Assembly (NCBI GenBank): GCA_015654635.1
Contig: JAATGP010000069.1
Location: forward strand, 106,627 to 170,626
Reading direction: 5' to 3'
DNA length: 64,000 bases
From: Alphaproteobacteria bacterium
Lineage (GTDB): Bacteria > Pseudomonadota > Alphaproteobacteria > Micropepsales > Micropepsaceae
Numbering within the stretch: the first letter of the stretch is position 1; each line of letters starts with the position of its first letter. Below are positions 59,213 through 64,000 of this stretch, piece after piece. Position numbers and translations under genes: made by a program. Under the pieces are notes generated by a model that worked only from the letters and a program-made list of their open reading frames with translations, did not search any database and was not told the DNA's origin.

Positions 59213-61036
59213 ATGCAGAAGCCGAAGGAACTTGAGACAGTCACCGACATCTGTCTCGTCATACCTGCGTTCGATACACTGAATCTGACACCGCTCGGCA
59301 CTTCTGTTCTGATTGCCGCCTGCCGGCAGCGGGGCCTGCAGGTCGGCGCGGTTTATGCCAGCGTGCTGATGGCGGCGCGCATCGGCTACGACGTCTACGA
59401 AACGATTTGCAAGACTTTGGTGCGCAAGCAGCCGGGCGAATACATTTTCAAGCCGCACGCTTATCCGCCGGAGGTGCTGGCACGGATTCCCGAGGGCATT
59501 GAGCATCCCAAAATGCGCGATTTGATCGCGGCTGTGGCGCCTGCCACCGGACCGCATCTGGATGAGGTCGTCCAAGCGATTGCCGCCAAGAAGCCGCGTA
59601 TTGTCGGCATCACCAATATGTTTCAGCAGAACATGTCGGCCTTCGCCATTTCGCGGCGGGTGCGCATGGTTCTGCCTGAGGCGTTGATTGTCATGGGCGG
59701 TGCCAATGTCACCGGCGTGATGGCAAGGGGGCTCGCACAGGTTTTCGATTGCGTCGATTATTTTTTCGACGGCGAGGCGGACACTGTGTTTCCCGATTTC
59801 TGCGAGGCTTATCTGCATCGCGGCGTGCGGCCTGCCGATCGCATCGTCGGATGCGCGCCGCTACAGAACATGGACGATTCGCCGGACGCCGATTTCTCCG
59901 ACTTCATCGCCGCGATGCGCGAACAGCAGGACGCGGGGCGGCTGCCGTCGGGTCTTCCGGGATATATAACCTATGAGTCCTCGCGCGGCTGTTGGTGGGG
60001 CGCCAAGCATCATTGCACTTTCTGCGGCCTCAACCAGGCAAGCATGAACTTTCGCGAAAAGAGGCCGGAGCGGGTGGTGCGGGAGCTTGTCGCTCTCGAT
60101 CAGCGATGGGGCGGCAGGCCGATTCGCACAGCCGACAACATCATCCCAAACTCCTACTTTACGACGGTGCTGCCGCATCTGGCGGCCCTGCCGCGCCCGC
60201 CCAAACTCTTCTACGAGGCGAAAGCAAATCTCAAGGAGGAGCAGGTGGCCTTGATGCGCAAGGCCGGCATATACAGTATCCAGCCGGGCGTCGAATCCTT
60301 GTCGACGCCGGTCCTGAAGCTGATGCGCAAGGGCATTTCCGCGCATCAGAACATCATGTTGTTGCGCAGCAGCGCCAAGCTCGGCATGCGCGCGGGCTGG
60401 AACTTGATCTACGGCTTTCCGGGCGAGACGCAGCAGAACTATCGCGACATGCTCGCGCTCTTTCCCGCCATCCTGCATATGCGGCCGCCGGATGGCATCT
60501 CCGAAATCATGATGGATCGGTTCAGCCCGAATTTTAACGATCATGAGCGCATGGGCATTCCCGCGATCAAGCCGTTCGAGATCTATCGTGGTCTCTATCC
60601 GTCCGATGCGCCGCTTGACGAGATCGCTTATCACTTCGACGGCATCTACACGACGGAGTTTCTGGAAGACGCGGCGTTGGTAAGAGAATTTTGCGACAGC
60701 GTGGGCCATTGGAAACGCTTGTGGCAGAGCCCGCGGCGTCGGCCGCTTCTGCACCTGGAGATGAGGGCAAACGGCGCAGCGGTCGTCATCGACACAAGAC
60801 CCATCGCGCGCGCACCGCTCGTCGTTCTTTCTCCGGAAGCGGTCAATGCACTGACTCATTTCGAGCGTCCCCGGGCGCGTGAGGGATTGCCCAAAGCCGC
60901 CGCACAGCATCTCGATTTTCTTCTTCAGCACCGTTATGTCGTTGACCACGAAAACTTGCTTCTGAATGTCGTGGTTCAAGGGGTCGCAACCGAGCCGAAA
61001 CCGGCCCGCGCTTTGGTGGCAGCCGCAGTCTCGTGA
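59213..61036 (+). CDS. B12-binding radical SAM protein of the RiPP maturation type (RiPP maturation radical SAM protein 1-like)
   Basis: B12-binding-like VGITNMFQQNMSAFAISRRVRMVLPEALIVMGGANV; YESSRGCWWGAKHHCTFCGLNQ (CxxxxxxCxxC); GWNLIYGFPGETQQNYRDM. Confidence 0.82.
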   Translation: MQKPKELETVTDICLVIPAFDTLNLTPLGTSVLIAACRQRGLQVGAVYASVLMAARIGYDVYETICKTLVRKQPGEYIFKPHAYPPEVLARIPEGIEHPKMRDLIAAVAPATGPHLDEVVQAIAAKKPRIVGITNMFQQNMSAFAISRRVRMVLPEALIVMGGANVTGVMARGLAQVFDCVDYFFDGEADTVFPDFCEAYLHRGVRPADRIVGCAPLQNMDDSPDADFSDFIAAMREQQDAGRLPSGLPGYITYESSRGCWWGAKHHCTFCGLNQASMNFREKRPERVVRELVALDQRWGGRPIRTADNIIPNSYFTTVLPHLAALPRPPKLFYEAKANLKEEQVALMRKAGIYSIQPGVESLSTPVLKLMRKGISAHQNIMLLRSSAKLGMRAGWNLIYGFPGETQQNYRDMLALFPAILHMRPPDGISEIMMDRFSPNFNDHERMGIPAIKPFEIYRGLYPSDAPLDEIAYHFDGIYTTEFLEDAALVREFCDSVGHWKRLWQSPRRRPLLHLEMRANGAAVVIDTRPIARAPLVVLSPEAVNALTHFERPRAREGLPKAAAQHLDFLLQHRYVVDHENLLLNVVVQGVATEPKPARALVAAAVS

Positions 61037-61076
61037 GCGTCTGTCCTGGGCGCTTCAGCCCTAAGTGCGCCGCCGC

Positions 61077-62090
61077 TTACAGCCGCACAATCAGCTTGCC
61101 GAAATTGGCGCCGCGCAGCAGGCCGATAAAGGCCTTGGGTGCCGTCTCCAGCCCGTCCACGATATCTTCGCGATAGCGCAAGCGTCCCGCGGCGATCCAG
61201 CCCGCCGCCTCGCGATAGAAATCGTCCTGCTGCGCGGCGAATTCGTAGACGATGTAGCCGCGGATCGAGAGGCTTTTGGTCAGCACTTGGCGCATCATGC
61301 CCGCCAAGCGGTCGGGCCCTGCGGGTGCCTCGTCGTTATATTGCGCGATGAGGCCGCAGACCGGCACCCGCGCGAAATCGTTGAGCAGCGGAAACACCGC
61401 ATTCCAAATGGGGCCGCCGACATTCTCGAAATAGACGTCGATCCCTTCGGGGCAGGCCGCTGCAAGCTGGGCCGCAAAATCGGAGCTGCGATGGTCGACC
61501 ACCGCATCGAAACCCAGAACGTCACGGACAAAGGCGCATTTGTCGGCGCCCCCCGCGATGCCCACTGCCCGGGCTCCCTTAATACGGGCGATCTGGCCAA
61601 CCACCGAGCCCACCGCGCCGCTCGCCGCCGCCACCACCACGGTTTCGCCGGGCTTGGGTTTGCCGATCGTCAAAAGACCGGCATAAGCGGTAAATCCCGG
61701 CATGCCGAGCACACCCAGCGCCGTGGTCACGGGCGCCGCCGCCGGATCCAGCTTGCGCAGGCCCGTACCGTCGCAGACGGCAAAGCGCTGCCAGCCGGAA
61801 TAGGACAGCACCACATCGCCGGTGTGATAATCCGGATGACGCGAGGCGATGACCTCGGCCACCGTGCCGCCCACCATCACCGCGTCCACCTCCACCGGCT
61901 TGGCATAGGATTTGGCGGCGTTCATCCGTCCACGCATATAAGGATCGAGCGACAAATACCGGATCTTGAGCAGCACCTCGCCCGCTTTGGGCACCGGCAT
62001 GGGCACCTCTTCGAGGCGGAAATGCTCCGGTCCCGGCCAGCCCACGGGGCGTTTCGCCAGCACAATGCGTTGGTTTGTTTCGGGGGGCAT
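61077..62090 (-). CDS. NADP-dependent oxidoreductase (MDR family, leukotriene B4 12-hydroxydehydrogenase/CurA-like)
   Basis: RIVLAKRPVGWPGPEHFRLEEVPMPVPKAGEVLLKIRYLSLDPYMRGRM; VVVAAASGAVGSVVGQIARIKGARAVGIAGG. Confidence 0.92.
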   Translation of the reverse strand: MPPETNQRIVLAKRPVGWPGPEHFRLEEVPMPVPKAGEVLLKIRYLSLDPYMRGRMNAAKSYAKPVEVDAVMVGGTVAEVIASRHPDYHTGDVVLSYSGWQRFAVCDGTGLRKLDPAAAPVTTALGVLGMPGFTAYAGLLTIGKPKPGETVVVAAASGAVGSVVGQIARIKGARAVGIAGGADKCAFVRDVLGFDAVVDHRSSDFAAQLAAACPEGIDVYFENVGGPIWNAVFPLLNDFARVPVCGLIAQYNDEAPAGPDRLAGMMRQVLTKSLSIRGYIVYEFAAQQDDFYREAAGWIAAGRLRYREDIVDGLETAPKAFIGLLRGANFGKLIVRL

Positions 62091-62186
62091 CGCAGCGTTC
62101 CTATCGGGCCGATGAAGACTACACCCCAAAACCGGCGCGATAAAATGCGGCCTTCTCGCCAGCCCGTGATCCATCCCGTCAAATCA

Positions 62187-62223
62187 AGCAAAAAGGCAAG
62201 ACCGCGGCGACGGTCTTGCCTTT
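62187..62223 (-). terminator. Rho-independent terminator after TonB receptor
   Basis: Minus strand GGCAAGACCG-tcgccg-CGGTCTTGCC-TTTTT. Confidence 0.85.
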
Positions 62224-62246
62224 GCTCTGCCTGTTTGCCGAAGGCG

Positions 62247-63992
62247 TTAGTTGAACGTCTTCTTCAGCGTCACGAACACCGAGCGCGGCGCACCGGGCAG
62301 CAGCGTCTGGCTATCGCCGCGGGCGGTGAAGCCGTTCGAGCCGATGGTCGCGATATAGTCTTTGTCGAACAGATTATCGACATTGACCTGAAGCTCAAGC
62401 CCGTCGGCAAGGCCGTCGCTATGCACGCGATAGCCGGCCGTCAGGCTGACCAGGGCGCGGCCCGGCACCGACTGATCGTCTTCATAGGTGAAGTAGCGCT
62501 TGCTCATATAGGAGACATCGATATTGCCGAAGAACACGCTGTCATCATAGTTCAAGGCCGCGTTCAGGATATGCTTGGGCGCGTCGGTCGTGATCTTGTC
62601 CTTGGTATGCATGATGACAGCGCCGGTACCGTCCAGCGTATCGTCGTCATAGGTGGATTCGTTGAAGGAATAAGACCCCGACAGCCAGGCCTTTTCCCAG
62701 AAATGCCAGGTGGCGGCCGCTTCGATACCCTTCGATGTGACCGAGCCGACATTGGAAAGCACCGAGGGATTGCCGAGAATGCCGACGCCGACCTGAGTCG
62801 CCAGCTGACGATTCTTGAACATCACATAATAGCCGGCGATCAAAGCCTGAAAGGTGTCGGTGTTGAAGCGATAGCCCGCTTCGATGGTCTGCGAGGTTTC
62901 TGGCTTCAGCGTGTTCTTGATGGCGTTGAAGCCCGGCTGGGTGGTCGAGAAGGGGCCACTGGTGGCGGCGCTGACGAAAGCGCGCTGGTTCTTGGAATAA
63001 TCGGCGAAGACTTCGCTGGCATCGCTGATCTGATAATTGGCGCCGGCCTGGGGCAGGAAGCCGTTGTCGGTCTTGATCTTGCCGCCGGTGAACTGGTCGG
63101 AGCTGAGCGGCAGGAAGGGCGCCGTGATCTGGTTGGCGAGCAGATGGGCGCCATTGTTGACCGTCTGGGTCTTGAAACCGAAATTGATTTTCAGGTCCTC
63201 GGTCACCTTCCAGCTGTCCTGCAAATGGGCGACCACGGTGGTGGTGTTGAAGGCATAGGCCCATTGCGTCGCAATCGGATTGGAAGGGAACTGCAGGCTG
63301 GTGACGCCCGAACCATCGGCCGCCAGCGCGTAGTAGCGGCGGGCCTGATGGAAGTTGTTGTTCTCGTACCAGACGCCGCCTTCGATGGTGTGGTCGCCGA
63401 GCGTCCAGCTCAGCGAGGAGACGACGCCATAGCGGCTGATGGCATATTCGGTGGTGCGCACGGAGATCGGGGCGGCACCGGGAATGAGTTCGCTGGTCGG
63501 AACGTAAGGCGTCCACCACAGTCCGCGGCCGGTGTTGTTGTGGCCATAGCCGGTGACTTTGAGGTCCAAGCCCGGTGTGATCGACCAATCCGTCGTCACG
63601 CCGCCAAGCACGTCGTTGCGCAGGCCCGAAGCATTATAATAGGCATCGTCCGCCGTGGCGAAAGGTGCCGGCAGCGGCTTGCCTTGCTGATAATCATTGG
63701 CGACTTCGACGGCGAGCGGCCAGTTGTTGCTGATGTTGTCCCAGTCCTTGCCCAGACGATGCAGCATGTCGAGCGAGAAATCCTGATAGTCGTTCTCGCG
63801 GCGGACGGAGTAGTTGAGAAAGCCCGTGACGGTGGCGGTCTGGCCGATGTCCTGCACGATCTTGCCATTGATCAATTGCTGCTTTTGCAGGCCGTCGCCC
63901 TTCCATTTGTCGGACTGCTGGAAGCTATAGCTGACATAGGCGCGCGTGCCGGTGGGCAACGCGCCGCTATCGAGGCGGACAAATTCATGCAC
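62247..63992 (-). CDS. TonB-dependent receptor, C-terminal part (5' end beyond window)
   Basis: Barrel repeats; FFGNIDVSYMSKRYFTYEDDQSVPGRALVSLTAGYR; VNVDNLFDKDYIATIGSNGF; related to the receptor at 7743..10238. Confidence 0.88.
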   Translation of the reverse strand: MHEFVRLDSGALPTGTRAYVSYSFQQSDKWKGDGLQKQQLINGKIVQDIGQTATVTGFLNYSVRRENDYQDFSLDMLHRLGKDWDNISNNWPLAVEVANDYQQGKPLPAPFATADDAYYNASGLRNDVLGGVTTDWSITPGLDLKVTGYGHNNTGRGLWWTPYVPTSELIPGAAPISVRTTEYAISRYGVVSSLSWTLGDHTIEGGVWYENNNFHQARRYYALAADGSGVTSLQFPSNPIATQWAYAFNTTTVVAHLQDSWKVTEDLKINFGFKTQTVNNGAHLLANQITAPFLPLSSDQFTGGKIKTDNGFLPQAGANYQISDASEVFADYSKNQRAFVSAATSGPFSTTQPGFNAIKNTLKPETSQTIEAGYRFNTDTFQALIAGYYVMFKNRQLATQVGVGILGNPSVLSNVGSVTSKGIEAAATWHFWEKAWLSGSYSFNESTYDDDTLDGTGAVIMHTKDKITTDAPKHILNAALNYDDSVFFGNIDVSYMSKRYFTYEDDQSVPGRALVSLTAGYRVHSDGLADGLELQVNVDNLFDKDYIATIGSNGFTARGDSQTLLPGAPRSVFVTLKKTFN

Positions 63993-64000
63993 GGCATCGA

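Noticed and set aside
59861-60979. 372-aa minus ORF opposite the radical SAM gene
   Set aside because: Antisense shadow; the + strand radical SAM frame is unambiguous.
1-64000. CRISPR arrays, rRNA genes, intact IS elements, prophage structural genes
   Set aside because: No regularly spaced repeats, rRNA-like sequence, transposase ORF or phage genes could be seen.

Overview
High-GC alphaproteobacterial-looking chromosomal window (taxon inferred from gene content only). 1-24.97 kb is mostly core: TonB receptors, a hybrid histidine kinase, GT39, a TorF-like porin, an SPFH protein, L-lactate dehydrogenase, a solitary HsdR_N-like protein, a LOG-family protein, a beta-CASP nuclease, dadA, a 2-hydroxyacid dehydrogenase, purH, bioA/bioB/bioD, and tRNA-Leu(CAA). 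About 25.0-59.2 kb is a carbohydrate-utilisation block: two GH39, GH27, GH95, two GH51-like, GH3-PA14, several esterases, galM, an SSS symporter, araD/araB/araA, an aldose dehydrogenase and a FadR-type GntR regulator. Three observations stand out. (1) A near-palindromic motif, TTGTC-N-GACAA, lies upstream of most transcription units in the block, including gntR, and fits the FadR-subfamily operator pattern TNGTNNNACNA. This suggests one local arabinose/hemicellulose regulon. (2) The block is flanked by recombinase relics: a serine-recombinase C-terminal fragment abutting tRNA-Leu, and a frameshifted tyrosine-integrase N-terminal fragment at about 58.8-59.15 kb. (3) The block is eroding: an SMP-30/lactonase pseudogene, a TonB receptor lacking its plug, and an internally deleted glycosidase. 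Just outside it are a TonB receptor cut by a single amber codon and an orphan cobalamin/radical-SAM RiPP-type maturase next to the integrase relic. All calls are by eye from the sequence and ORF track; no searches were run.
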